Assembly: GCF_000426385.1 (NCBI RefSeq)
Contig: NZ_AUFG01000008.1
Coordinates: 62,001-126,000, forward strand
Direction of reading: 5' to 3'
Length of the DNA stretch: 64,000 nucleotides
Source: Arsenicicoccus bolidensis DSM 15745
GTDB taxonomy: Bacteria > Actinomycetota > Actinomycetes > Actinomycetales > Dermatophilaceae
Below are positions 56,939-64,000 of this stretch, piece by piece. Both the position numbers and the translations under genes were made by a program. The notes below the pieces were generated by a model that made no database searches, had not been told where the DNA came from, and worked only from the letters and a program-made list of their open reading frames with translations. Position 1 is the stretch's first letter; each line of letters opens with the position of its first letter.

Positions 56939-58006
56939 TTGCGCCGACCGGTCCCGACCCTCGCCCTCACCCTCGTCACCGCGCTCGCCGCCGCGGCCTG
57001 CGGCTCGGCCAACGTCGTTGGTGGACAAGGTGGCTCGTCCGAGGCTAGCGGTGCGCACACCGGGGGCGGCACTGGGGGCGCGGGTGCCCCGGCAGCAGGC
57101 GGGGCCGGCGTGACCGTCCGCAACTGCGGCCGGGACGTCACGACCCACGGTCCCCTGCAGCGGGCCGTGACGACCGAGCAGAGCGCCACCGAGACCCTGC
57201 TCGCGCTGGGCCTGCAGGACCGGATGGCCGGCACCTCCAACATCAAGACCTCGGTGCTGCCGCAGTGGCGGGCGGCATACGACAAGGTCCCCGTCCTCAA
57301 CCCCAAGATCCTCACGCCCGAGCAGACCCTCGCGGCGCGGCCGGACCTGGTCTACTCGCCGTACGAGAGCCTGCTCGCCAAGGACCGCTCCGGCACCCGC
57401 GACGAGCTGGCCGCGCGCGGCATCGCGACCTATCTCAACGAGTCCGAGTGCCCCAAGGGAGCGCGGACGATCCATGACCCGATCGAGGCGCAGCTGACGG
57501 ACTACCGCAACCTCGGGCGCCTCTTCGGGGTCGAGGCCCGCGCCGACAGGCTCGTCGCCGAGCAGCGCGCCGCGGTCGCGGAGGCGCGCACGCACCGGCC
57601 GACGGGCGCGGCCCCGCGCGTGCTGTGGATCTACTCGGCCTACGACGGGCAGCCCTACGTCGCGGGCAGCGCCGGGCTGCCCTCGGCCATGTCCAGGCTC
57701 CTCGGCGGGGTCAACGTCTTCGACGACGTCGACGACCACTGGCCCGAGGTGCAGTGGGAGCAGCTCGCCGCCCGCAACCCCGACCTGATCGTCGTCGCGG
57801 ATCTCGAGGAGCGGGGGCGTCCCGGGGACGCCGCCAAGGACAAGATCGCGCAGCTGCGGTCCAACCCGGCGACCGCGCAGATGACCGCGGTCAAGGAGGG
57901 CCGCTTCCTCGCGGTGCCCGGCGTCGAGATGGACACCTCGGTGCGGTGGACGCGGACGCTGACGCAGCTGCGCGACGAGCTGGTGCGCCGGGGGCTGGTG
58001 CGATGA
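56939..58006 (+). CDS. FecB/BtuF-type ABC substrate-binding lipoprotein
   Basis: 355 residues. Lipobox LAAAAC, Gly/Ala-rich tether, then a class III binding fold: RAVTTEQSATETLLALGLQDRMAG, and DLIVVADLEERG in the second lobe. Family members bind iron-siderophores, B12, heme or (proposed) F420-0; this one cannot be assigned. The TTG start at 56939 has AGAAGGA 7 nt upstream. Its stop overlaps the permease ATG. Confidence 0.82.
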   Translation: MRRPVPTLALTLVTALAAAACGSANVVGGQGGSSEASGAHTGGGTGGAGAPAAGGAGVTVRNCGRDVTTHGPLQRAVTTEQSATETLLALGLQDRMAGTSNIKTSVLPQWRAAYDKVPVLNPKILTPEQTLAARPDLVYSPYESLLAKDRSGTRDELAARGIATYLNESECPKGARTIHDPIEAQLTDYRNLGRLFGVEARADRLVAEQRAAVAEARTHRPTGAAPRVLWIYSAYDGQPYVAGSAGLPSAMSRLLGGVNVFDDVDDHWPEVQWEQLAARNPDLIVVADLEERGRPGDAAKDKIAQLRSNPATAQMTAVKEGRFLAVPGVEMDTSVRWTRTLTQLRDELVRRGLVR

Positions 58007-59092
58007 CGGCCACCGCCCTGCGGGAGCGCGACGCCTCGCCGCCGAACGGCTCTGCATCGCCCTCCCTCTCGCCGACGCCGCGTGCCACCGGACGCACCCG
58101 CACGCTCCTGACCTGCGGCGCCCTCGGGCTCGTCGCGCTGCCGCTGGCGATCGTGGTCTCCCTGCGCCTCGGGGCCGCCGACATCACCTATGCCCAGGTC
58201 CTCCACGTGCTCGCCGCGCACGTCGGGCTGCCCTCGCAGCCGGTCCCGGCCACCGTCGACGCCGTGCTGTGGGACCTGCGGGTGCCCCGCGTGCTGGCCG
58301 CGGCGGTGTTCGGCGCCGGGCTGGCCGTGTGCGGCGCCACCCTGCAGGCGCTGACGCGCAATGCGCTCGCCGAGCCCTACCTCCTCGGCATCTCGGCGGG
58401 GGCCTCCACCGGCGCCGTCGTCGTGGCGGTGCTGGGGGTGGGGCTGGCGATCGGGCTGACCGGGGGAGCGGTCGTCGGGGCGCTGCTCTCGCTGGGCCTG
58501 CTGCTCCTGCTGCTGCGGCGCAGCGGCCTGGACTCCATGCGCGTCGTGCTCACCGGTGTCGTGGTGGGCCACCTCTTCTCGGCGATCACCTCGCTCGTGC
58601 TCATGGCGGCGGGCGACGCCGAGGCGACCCGCGCCATCACCTTCTGGCTGCTCGGGTCGATGGGCTCCGCGCGCTGGGCGACGGTCGCGACCGGGGCGGT
58701 CGTGCTGCTGCTCGGCCTCGCCGTGATCAGCTGGTATGCCGGGGCCCTCGACGCCCTCGCCCTGGGTGGCGACACGGCCTCGTCGCTCGGCGTGGACGTG
58801 CACCGCGTGCGCCTCGTCCTGCTCGTCGTCACGTCGGTCGTGACCGCATCGGCCGTGGCGAGCGTGGGGGCCATCGGCTTCGTGGGGCTGATCGTGCCGC
58901 ACGCCATGCGTTTCGTGGTCGGTCCCCTGCACCGGGCGCTGGTGCCGGCGAGTGCGCTGCTCGGCGCCGTCCTGCTCGTCGTGACCGACGCGATCTGCCG
59001 GGTCGCCTTCTCCCCCAGGGAGATCCCCGTGGGGGTGTGCACGGCGCTGATCGGCGTCCCGATCTTCTTGGCCATCATGCGACGAGGGGTGA
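58003..59092 (+). CDS. FecCD-type ABC permease; stop codon apparently lost by a 1-nt insertion
   Basis: About 362 residues with nine to ten helices and the family blocks DLRVPRVLAAAVFGAGLAVC, LGISAGASTGA and GFVGLIVPHAMRF. As the sequence stands the frame does not stop where the family does (FLAIMRRG) but runs on antiparallel in frame to 59784 through the ATPase gene. Removing one G from GGGG at 59086-59089 restores CGA-CGA-GGG-TGA, ending at about 59092, 4 nt before the ATPase GTG. Confidence 0.8.
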
Positions 59093-59095
59093 CCT

Positions 59096-59890
59096 GTGAG
59101 CATCGACCTGTGCGGCGTGACCTGGCGCGTAGGCGACCGTCCGATCATCGAGGGGGTCACCGACGTGCTCCCCGCCGGTGGCGTCGTCGGTCTCGTCGGC
59201 GCCAACGGCAGCGGCAAGTCCACGCTGCTGCGCTGCCTCGTCGGCCTGCGCCGCCCTTCCTCGGGCGTGGTGCTCGTCGACGGCGACCCCGTGCACCGCT
59301 GGTCGCCGCGGCGTCGCTCCCGCGAGATCGCCTTCGTGGAGCAGGTGGTCGAGGTCGCCGCGAACCTGCGGGTCGTCGACGTCGTGGGCCTCGGGCGCAC
59401 CCCGCACCAGGACCGCTGGCGGGGTCCGAGCGTGCACGACGACCAGGTCGTGGCCGCCGCCATGGAGCAGGTCGGCATCGCCGACGTGGCCCTGCGATCG
59501 TGGCGCGACGTGTCCGGCGGCGAGCGTCAACGCGCCCACCTCGCCAGGGCGTTCGCGCAGGAGACGCCATACCTCGTGCTCGACGAGCCAACCAACCACC
59601 TGGACGTGCGGCACCAGCTCGAGCTGATGGAGCACCTGCGCTCGTGCGGGCGGACCGTGGTGGTCTCGCTGCACGACCTCGGCCTGGCGGGGCGCTACTG
59701 CGACCACGTGCTGGTGATGTCGGGCGGCCGCCTGCTCGCGTCCGGCCCACCCCGCACCGTGCTCGAACCCGCCCTGATCCGTGAAGGATTCGGCGTCGGC
59801 GCGGTCGTGGACGCGAGCGCCGACGGGACGTGGTCGCTGTCCTACTCCCCCCTCACCCCCGCTCACCCCCGCCGACTGCTCAGTTCCTGA
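59096..59890 (+). CDS. FecE-type ABC transporter ATPase
   Basis: 264 residues: Walker A VGANGSGKST, signature VSGGERQR, Walker B YLVLDEPTNHLD and switch His in VVSLHDLGLA. Energises the FecCD-type permease. The GTG at 59096 follows closely on the repaired permease stop. Its last codons (RRLLSS) are encoded by the first unit of a 31-bp tandem repeat. Confidence 0.9.
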   Translation: MSIDLCGVTWRVGDRPIIEGVTDVLPAGGVVGLVGANGSGKSTLLRCLVGLRRPSSGVVLVDGDPVHRWSPRRRSREIAFVEQVVEVAANLRVVDVVGLGRTPHQDRWRGPSVHDDQVVAAAMEQVGIADVALRSWRDVSGGERQRAHLARAFAQETPYLVLDEPTNHLDVRHQLELMEHLRSCGRTVVVSLHDLGLAGRYCDHVLVMSGGRLLASGPPRTVLEPALIREGFGVGAVVDASADGTWSLSYSPLTPAHPRRLLSS

Positions 59891-59958
59891 CGAGGCCCCT
59901 CGCCGACTGGTCAGTTCCTGACGGGGCCTCCCGCCGACTGGTCAGTTTCGGACGCGAC
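59870..59958. repeat. 31-bp tandem repeat, about 2.9 copies
   Basis: Units at 59870, 59901 and 59932 begin CGCCGACTGSTCAGTT and continue CCTGACGRGGCC; the third is partial and diverges after TCAGTTT. The first unit holds the stop codon of the ATPase gene. Confidence 0.85.
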
Positions 59959-60200
59959 ATCCCCCAAGGGTTCGCGTTGCGCACAGACCTTCGGCTTGCA
60001 ACCCGAAGATCGGCCACTCGAGCGAATGGCGCCTGCGCGTCATCCCGCCGTTGGTCACCAATGGCGTCTGGGGACCGGTTTGGATCGTTCACAAACGCCA
60101 GTGGTGACCAATGGCGCGACGGTGTGCGTGTCGACACAAACTGTCAGCTCGGCGACTCAGAGTGAGTCCGCAGCGACAGGTGGTGACGGTGCGCGGTGGC
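59959..60200. repeat. Gene-free stretch with palindromic repeats
   Basis: Holds the second copy of the AGACCTTCGG palindrome (59985-60012), GGTCACCAATGGCG (60053-60066), its near copy GGTGACCAATGGCG (60102-60115), and a 21-nt palindrome with one mismatch (60096-60116, arms CGCCA.TGGT/ACCA.TGGCG). No gene seen. Confidence 0.7.
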
Positions 60201-61406
60201 TCAGGCGGGGCCGGCGTTGGTGGAGGTCAGCGTCAGGAGCAGGCGCACCGACTCCTGCAGGTGCTCGGCCGCCCCGCGGTGGTCGCCGAGCTCACCCAGC
60301 GCCGTGCCGAGGTGGTGGTGGGCGTCGGCCAGGTCGGAGGCGGCGAGCAGGTGGCCGTCCTCCAGGACGCGCTGCAGTCGGGTCCGACCCTCGGCCCAGT
60401 CGGCCGTCGCGCAGGCGTACTTGCCCTGCACGAGCTCCAGCTCGACCTGGTCGCTGCGAGCGGCGCTGAGCGAGAACGCCGTCGAGGCCTTGGCCAGCAG
60501 CGCGGGTACGGCGTCGAGATCGACGTCGGCCTTGAGGCGGAAGTCGGCGGCGGCGCGGTGCACCCGGCCCCAGCGGCGCAGGTGGCCGTCGGGGTCGATG
60601 GCGGCGATGGCCTGGTCGTAGTAGCTGAGCCCCGCCTCGGGGTCTCCGGTCGAGAGCGCGAGGTTGGCCAGGGCCCAGTAGGCGTTGCCGGCCTCGAGCC
60701 GGTTGGGGGCATCCTGGGCGCCGCGGGCGAGGTCCGGCGCCCAGCTGATCGCGTCGCTGTAGCGGTGCTGCTGCCCGAGCGCCGACACGAGCGCGGTGAG
60801 GGCGGCGACGCCGGTCGAGCGCCAGGTGGGGGTGGTGCGGAAGGCCATGACGGCGGCCCGGGCCTCGGTGACGGACCCCTCCAGGTCGCCGGTCACGCGC
60901 AGGGCGACCGACAGGACCGTGCGCACCCGACCCTGCAGGATCGTGGACTGCTGCGTGAACCAGTGGTCGACGAGGGTGCGGGCCTGCTCGACGACCTGGT
61001 CGGCGAAGTCGTTCTCGATGCGCAGCGTGAGGTCCATCAGCGCGGCGGTCCACCAGAGGTCCAGGCGGTCGGCCTCGAGGGCGAAGTCGCGCAGGTCGGA
61101 CGCGGCCTTGATGGCACCCTCGAAGGTGTGCGTCGTGAGGACGCTGAGCGCCTCGGTCTGCAGCACCGCGGCGCGGGCGTCGCCGCGCTTGCCGGAGGCG
61201 AGCGCCCAGGCCCGGACGTGCTCGACCGACAGGCCGAGCCTGCCGGCGACGTGCTCGACGATCTCGCGGCTCGGCGCGCGGTGCCCTGACTCCACGAGGG
61301 AGATGTAGCTGCGGGAGAACTCCGGCTCCCCCAGCTCCGACTGGGACAGGCCGGCCGCGACCCTCGCCGCGCGCAGCGCTACTCCGAAACCGTTCTCGTC
61401 GCTCAT
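60201..61406 (-). CDS. XRE-TPR transcriptional regulator, RRNPP-like
   Basis: 401 residues. HTH_XRE at about 8-65 (ALRAARVAAGLSQSELG and SRSYISLVESGHRAPSREIV), then about eight helical hairpins resembling TPR repeats to the C-terminus (NAYWALANLALSTGDPEAG, DAHHHLGTALGELGDHRGAA). This is the architecture of peptide-sensing RRNPP regulators (PlcR, NprR, Rgg, PrgX). Divergent by 75 nt from a gene for a small exported repeat peptide, its probable ligand precursor. Confidence 0.85.
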   Translation of the reverse strand: MSDENGFGVALRAARVAAGLSQSELGEPEFSRSYISLVESGHRAPSREIVEHVAGRLGLSVEHVRAWALASGKRGDARAAVLQTEALSVLTTHTFEGAIKAASDLRDFALEADRLDLWWTAALMDLTLRIENDFADQVVEQARTLVDHWFTQQSTILQGRVRTVLSVALRVTGDLEGSVTEARAAVMAFRTTPTWRSTGVAALTALVSALGQQHRYSDAISWAPDLARGAQDAPNRLEAGNAYWALANLALSTGDPEAGLSYYDQAIAAIDPDGHLRRWGRVHRAAADFRLKADVDLDAVPALLAKASTAFSLSAARSDQVELELVQGKYACATADWAEGRTRLQRVLEDGHLLAASDLADAHHHLGTALGELGDHRGAAEHLQESVRLLLTLTSTNAGPA

Positions 61407-61422
61407 GACCTATTCCCAACTG

Positions 61423-61441
61423 TTGACAACGCGAGTAACGT
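61423..61441. promoter_or_regulatory. Divergent control region of regulator and peptide genes
   Basis: The 75-nt gap contains GTTGACAAC (near-palindrome, 61422-61430) and a plus-strand -10-like TAACGT (61436-61441) for the peptide gene. TTCCCA at 61413-61418 is 17 nt upstream of that -10. The palindrome between them is where the XRE regulator would be expected to bind. Confidence 0.45.
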
Positions 61442-61481
61442 ACCGCTTGCCGCATCCCCCCGCCAGTAGGAGATTCCCATC

Positions 61482-61658
61482 ATGATCGCCAAGGCCACTC
61501 GCGCCATCGCCGTTCTCACCCTCGCAGCCTTCGCTCTGGTCCCCACCGTCGGTGGCAGCTGGCCCACGAGCCAGGACCCCACGGTGGGCGGCAGCTGGCC
61601 CACCAGCCAGGACCCCACCGTCGGTGGCAGCTGGCCGACCGTGCTCGACGCTAGCTGA
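61482..61658 (+). CDS. Small secreted repeat peptide, candidate pheromone precursor
   Basis: 58 residues, RBS AGGAGA 8 nt before the ATG. Residues 1-18 form a signal peptide (basic MIAKATR, hydrophobic core, AFA cleavage-like end). The rest is a 12-residue repeat PTVGGSWPTSQD at 21-32 and 33-44, with a third, PTVGGSWPT, at 45-53, followed by VLDAS. Synonymous differences between units indicate selection on the peptide. Strong terminator follows. Likely releases a Trp-containing signal peptide. Confidence 0.75.
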   Translation: MIAKATRAIAVLTLAAFALVPTVGGSWPTSQDPTVGGSWPTSQDPTVGGSWPTVLDAS

Positions 61659-61710
61659 TCTCCCTGGTCAGGGCCGGTTTCCTGGCTCGGACGCGCCCGA
61701 CCGGGTGACC

Positions 61711-61750
61711 AAGGCCCCCGCTCGACTCCTCGGAGTCCGGCGGGGGCCTT
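61711..61750 (+). terminator. Terminator after the repeat-peptide gene
   Basis: AAGGCCCCCG (61711-61720) pairs with CGGGGGCCTT (61741-61750), with an inner GACTCC/GGAGTC stem. It stands 53 nt after the peptide stop and could also serve the convergent GNAT gene. Confidence 0.8.
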
Positions 61751-61804
61751 CGGCATGCGGAGGGAGCGGGGCCGTATGCCGTGCCGCCGGTCGCCGACTC
61801 GGGA

Positions 61805-62362
61805 TCAGGCGGGCACGGTCGCGTGCAGGGGCAGCTCGAAGTGGACCGTCTCGAAACGATCGTCCCCCTCGTCGCCGCGGGCGTCATAGGTCTCGACCAG
61901 GCCCGCACCGCGCCAGAACTCGAGCGCGCCGGGGATCTTGGCGTTGGTGTGGAGGTAGATGACGCGATACCCGCCCTCGGCGCGGACGAACGCGATGGTG
62001 GCGTCGACGAGGCGGCGGCCGATGCCGTGGCGGCGCAGCCGCGGGTCGGTGACCAGACGCACCAGCTGCGCCACGTTCGCCCGGTCGGCGTAGCGATCGG
62101 CGAGCCAGGCGGGGTGCGGCGGGCTCGCGGGGCCACCGATCCGCGCGGCGCAGGTGCCGACCACGGCGTCCCCGTCGACGGCGACGATCAACGCCTGCCG
62201 GGGGTTGTCGACATACACCTCTGTGAGGTGGTCGAGGTCCCAGTGCCACTGCGGCTGGAAGCCGTAGCCCTGGTCGTCGTGGACGCTGGTCAGGATGAGC
62301 TCGCGCGCGCCGGCCAGGTCCTGCGGCGTCGTCGCGCGGTGGATGTCGATGGCCATCCCCAT
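61805..62362 (-). CDS. GNAT family N-acetyltransferase
   Basis: 185 residues. Acetyl-CoA loop RRHGIGRRLVDATIAFV with upstream LVRLVTDPRLR, then VIYLHTNAKIPGALEFWRGAGL, the usual motif B. Substrate unknown. Start at ATG 62362, or at ATG 62356 two codons later; the TTG at 62374 is less likely. Confidence 0.85.
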   Translation of the reverse strand: MGMAIDIHRATTPQDLAGARELILTSVHDDQGYGFQPQWHWDLDHLTEVYVDNPRQALIVAVDGDAVVGTCAARIGGPASPPHPAWLADRYADRANVAQLVRLVTDPRLRRHGIGRRLVDATIAFVRAEGGYRVIYLHTNAKIPGALEFWRGAGLVETYDARGDEGDDRFETVHFELPLHATVPA

Positions 62363-62425
62363 ACGATAATGCAACTCAGCAGCAATAGAAGTGGGGTGGG
62401 AAGTGACCGGCCGGCGGGGGTGGGG

Positions 62426-63154
62426 TCAGACGCCGAGGCGGGCGCGCAGCCGACGCACGTCGTGCACCGCGTGACCGTGCCCGTCGTTGTTGAAGTAGCC
62501 GAGCACGCGGTGCCCCGCGCCCTGCCACTCGCGGATGCGATCGGCCCACCAGTCGAGGTCGGCGTCGCCGTAGCTGCCGGCATACAGGTGGTCGTGGCTG
62601 GGGCCGTGCCACCGCACGTAGACCAGCGGCGACGTCGCCCGCAGGACGCACGGCAGGTGCGCCCCGGACATGACGACGTAGGCGGCGCCGTGCCGCTCGA
62701 GCAGCGCGAAGACCTCCTCGCGGTGCCAGGACTCGTGCCGCAGCTCCACGGCGACCTCGATCCAGGGCGGCAGGGCCTCGAGCGCGTAGGCCAGTCGCGC
62801 GTCGTCCCGCTCCATCGTGGGCGGCAGCTGCAGCAGGAGCGGTCCCCGGCGCCCCCGCAGCTCGTGCAGGCCGCGGGCGATGATCTCGGACCAGCGCTCG
62901 GGGGCGTAGAGGCGCTTGGCGTGGGTCAGGCCGCGCGGCGCCTTGACCGTCATGACGAAGCCCTCGGGCAACCGCCGCCGCCAGCTCGCGAAGCTCGCGT
63001 CCCGGGGCCAGCGGTAGTGGCTCGCGTTGAGCTCCACGGTCTCGAGCTCGCCGACGTAGCAGGCGAGCCGGTCCGCGGGACGCATGCCGGGCGGGTAGAG
63101 GACGCCGTCCCAGTGGGCATAGCTCCAGCCCGAGGTTCCGAGGAGGACGCTCAC
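62426..63154 (-). CDS. DUF72 (YecE-like) protein
   Basis: 242 residues with the DUF72 TIM-barrel motifs LLGTSGWSYAHWDG, VELNASHYRWP, VKAPRGLTH and VYVRWHGP, ending YFNNDGHGHAVHD. Function is not established; some family members are linked to nucleic-acid or sugar metabolism. GTG start at 63154 overlaps the stop of the dehydratase gene by 4 nt. Confidence 0.85.
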   Translation of the reverse strand: MSVLLGTSGWSYAHWDGVLYPPGMRPADRLACYVGELETVELNASHYRWPRDASFASWRRRLPEGFVMTVKAPRGLTHAKRLYAPERWSEIIARGLHELRGRRGPLLLQLPPTMERDDARLAYALEALPPWIEVAVELRHESWHREEVFALLERHGAAYVVMSGAHLPCVLRATSPLVYVRWHGPSHDHLYAGSYGDADLDWWADRIREWQGAGHRVLGYFNNDGHGHAVHDVRRLRARLGV

Positions 63155-64000
63155 CCGTCGAGCTCGGCCAGCGCCCGGGGGATCTCGGCGAGCAGCTCGC
63201 GGGCGAGGAAGCCGCGGCGACCGTGCACGGCGACCAGGCGCTCGCCCGCACGACCGTGGACGTAGGCGCCCCACACCCCGGCCTGCGCCGGCTCCGCACC
63301 GCGGCCGAGCAGCCCGACCAGCACGCCGGCCTTGACGTCGCCGGAGCCGCTGACGGCCATGCCCTCACCCCCGGTCTGGACGGCCCACAGGTCCGCGGTC
63401 GCCCGGGTGCCGGGGGTGGTGACGTATGTCGTGGACGCGCCCGACACCACGACGGCTCCGGCACGGCGCGCGAGCCGCAGCGAGGCGCCGATCGGGTCCT
63501 CCGAGACGGCATCGTCGTCCTCGCCGAGCGTGTGCGCCAGCTCGGTCGTGTTGGGGGACAGGATGACTCGACCGTCGAGGTGCTGCACGCCGTCCTGGTG
63601 CTCGGTCAGATAGGCCATCCCCAGCGCGTCGATCACGACGGGCACGTCGAGGCGCGGGACGACCTGCTCGAGCAGCGCCACCGACGCCTCGGGGGACATG
63701 ATCCCGGGGCCCAGCAGCACCGCGGCGCACCCCTGCGCCAGGTCCACGATCTCGTCGGCGGCCTCGGGCGCGAGGTTGCCCTCCTCGTCGGCGGGCAGCC
63801 CGGCGACATACGCCTCGGGGATGGCCATCGCCATCGGCACCGCCAGCGGCTCGACCGTCGCGATCTGCAGCTTGCCGGCGCCGGCGCGCAGCGCGGCCTC
63901 CGCGGCGAGGACGACCCCGCCGGGCATGCGGACGTTGCCGCCGACGACGAGGACGCGACCGTTGCTCTCCTTGTCGCCGCCGTGGCCGGGCAGCTCCCAG
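63151..64000 (-). CDS. nnrD: ADP/ATP-dependent NAD(P)H-hydrate dehydratase, 5' end outside window
   Basis: Repairs hydrated NAD(P)H (NAD(P)HX). The frame enters from beyond base 64000 as LPGHGGDKESNGRVLVVGGN and includes RAGAGKLQIATVE, LLGPGIMSPEA, ILSPNTTELA and SGSGDVKAGVLVGLL, where the GSGDV-x-AG motif binds nucleotide. Only the C-terminal 283 codons are visible, so it is not clear whether an epimerase domain is fused in front. Confidence 0.88.
   Translation of the reverse strand, partial: WELPGHGGDKESNGRVLVVGGNVRMPGGVVLAAEAALRAGAGKLQIATVEPLAVPMAMAIPEAYVAGLPADEEGNLAPEAADEIVDLAQGCAAVLLGPGIMSPEASVALLEQVVPRLDVPVVIDALGMAYLTEHQDGVQHLDGRVILSPNTTELAHTLGEDDDAVSEDPIGASLRLARRAGAVVVSGASTTYVTTPGTRATADLWAVQTGGEGMAVSGSGDVKAGVLVGLLGRGAEPAQAGVWGAYVHGRAGERLVAVHGRRGFLARELLAEIPRALAELDG

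Noticed and set aside
61403-61756. A 117-codon minus-strand frame across the repeat-peptide gene
   Set aside because: It also shows repeats, but no signal peptide or RBS, and it would cross both the terminator and the control region; the plus-strand ORF has RBS, signal peptide and terminator.

Overview
The window is high-GC, gene-dense DNA with codon use, family content and leaderless promoters typical of an actinobacterium. The gene set (xylose isomerase/ROK xylose locus, AftD-type arabinofuranosyltransferase, DUF3068, DUF2613, OhrR/Ohr, CDGSH plus heme-oxygenase-like protein) best fits a Micrococcales genome, perhaps Intrasporangiaceae. That placement is inference from family content; no rRNA or tRNA gene was seen. 

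Layout: 1-8.5 kb is a complete xylose module: ABC importer xylFGH (xylH runs off the left edge), an aldose 1-epimerase, xylB, xylA and the ROK repressor xylR. Two matching operators overlap the -10 elements of the xylF and xylA promoters. 8.4-15 kb holds a putative lipoprotein, a secreted glycerophosphodiesterase, an overlapping trio (methyltransferase, CDGSH protein, heme-oxygenase-like protein), an alpha/beta hydrolase and two broken genes. 14.8-26.9 kb is an envelope-polysaccharide locus resembling the mycobacterial Rv0224c-Rv0228/Rv0236c neighbourhood: DUF3068, acyltransferase, AftD, methyltransferase, GT4 glycosyltransferase, DUF2613, a large membrane protein and a flippase. 27-32.9 kb has a sugar PTS EIIBCA, ohrR-ohr-oxidoreductase, TenA and an SRPBCC protein; an IS110-family element follows at 33-34.3 kb. 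34.4-40.7 kb carries a PYROXD2-like flavoprotein, a DUF2786 protein, a dicarboxylate/amino-acid symporter and an orphan AztD zinc chaperone. 

41-51.1 kb is a catabolic island: D-2-hydroxyacid dehydrogenase, class-III aminotransferase, succinate-semialdehyde-type dehydrogenase, DoeA-like M24 hydrolase, class-I aminotransferase, M20 deacylase, GntR/FCD regulator and MHS transporter. The palindrome GATTGTTGACAATC, or its GATTGTCAACAATC form, sits in both island promoter regions, so the GntR protein probably controls import and breakdown of one nitrogenous substrate, possibly ectoine-like. 51.4-59.9 kb has a GT2, a PIG-L deacetylase, small proteins, a frameshifted serine hydrolase, a frameshifted MFS gene and a FecBCD-type ABC importer. 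60.2-64 kb has an XRE-TPR regulator, divergent from a tiny secreted-peptide gene, then a GNAT, DUF72 and a partial NAD(P)H-hydrate dehydratase. 

The most interesting item is the XRE-TPR regulator (60201-61406) paired with a 58-residue signal-peptide protein made of three copies of PTVGGSWPT. It looks like an RRNPP-style peptide signalling pair not familiar to me from actinobacteria. The window is also rich in intergenic palindromic and tandem repeat families, one of which appears to have inserted in frame into the M20 gene, and in genes with frameshift or nonsense lesions.
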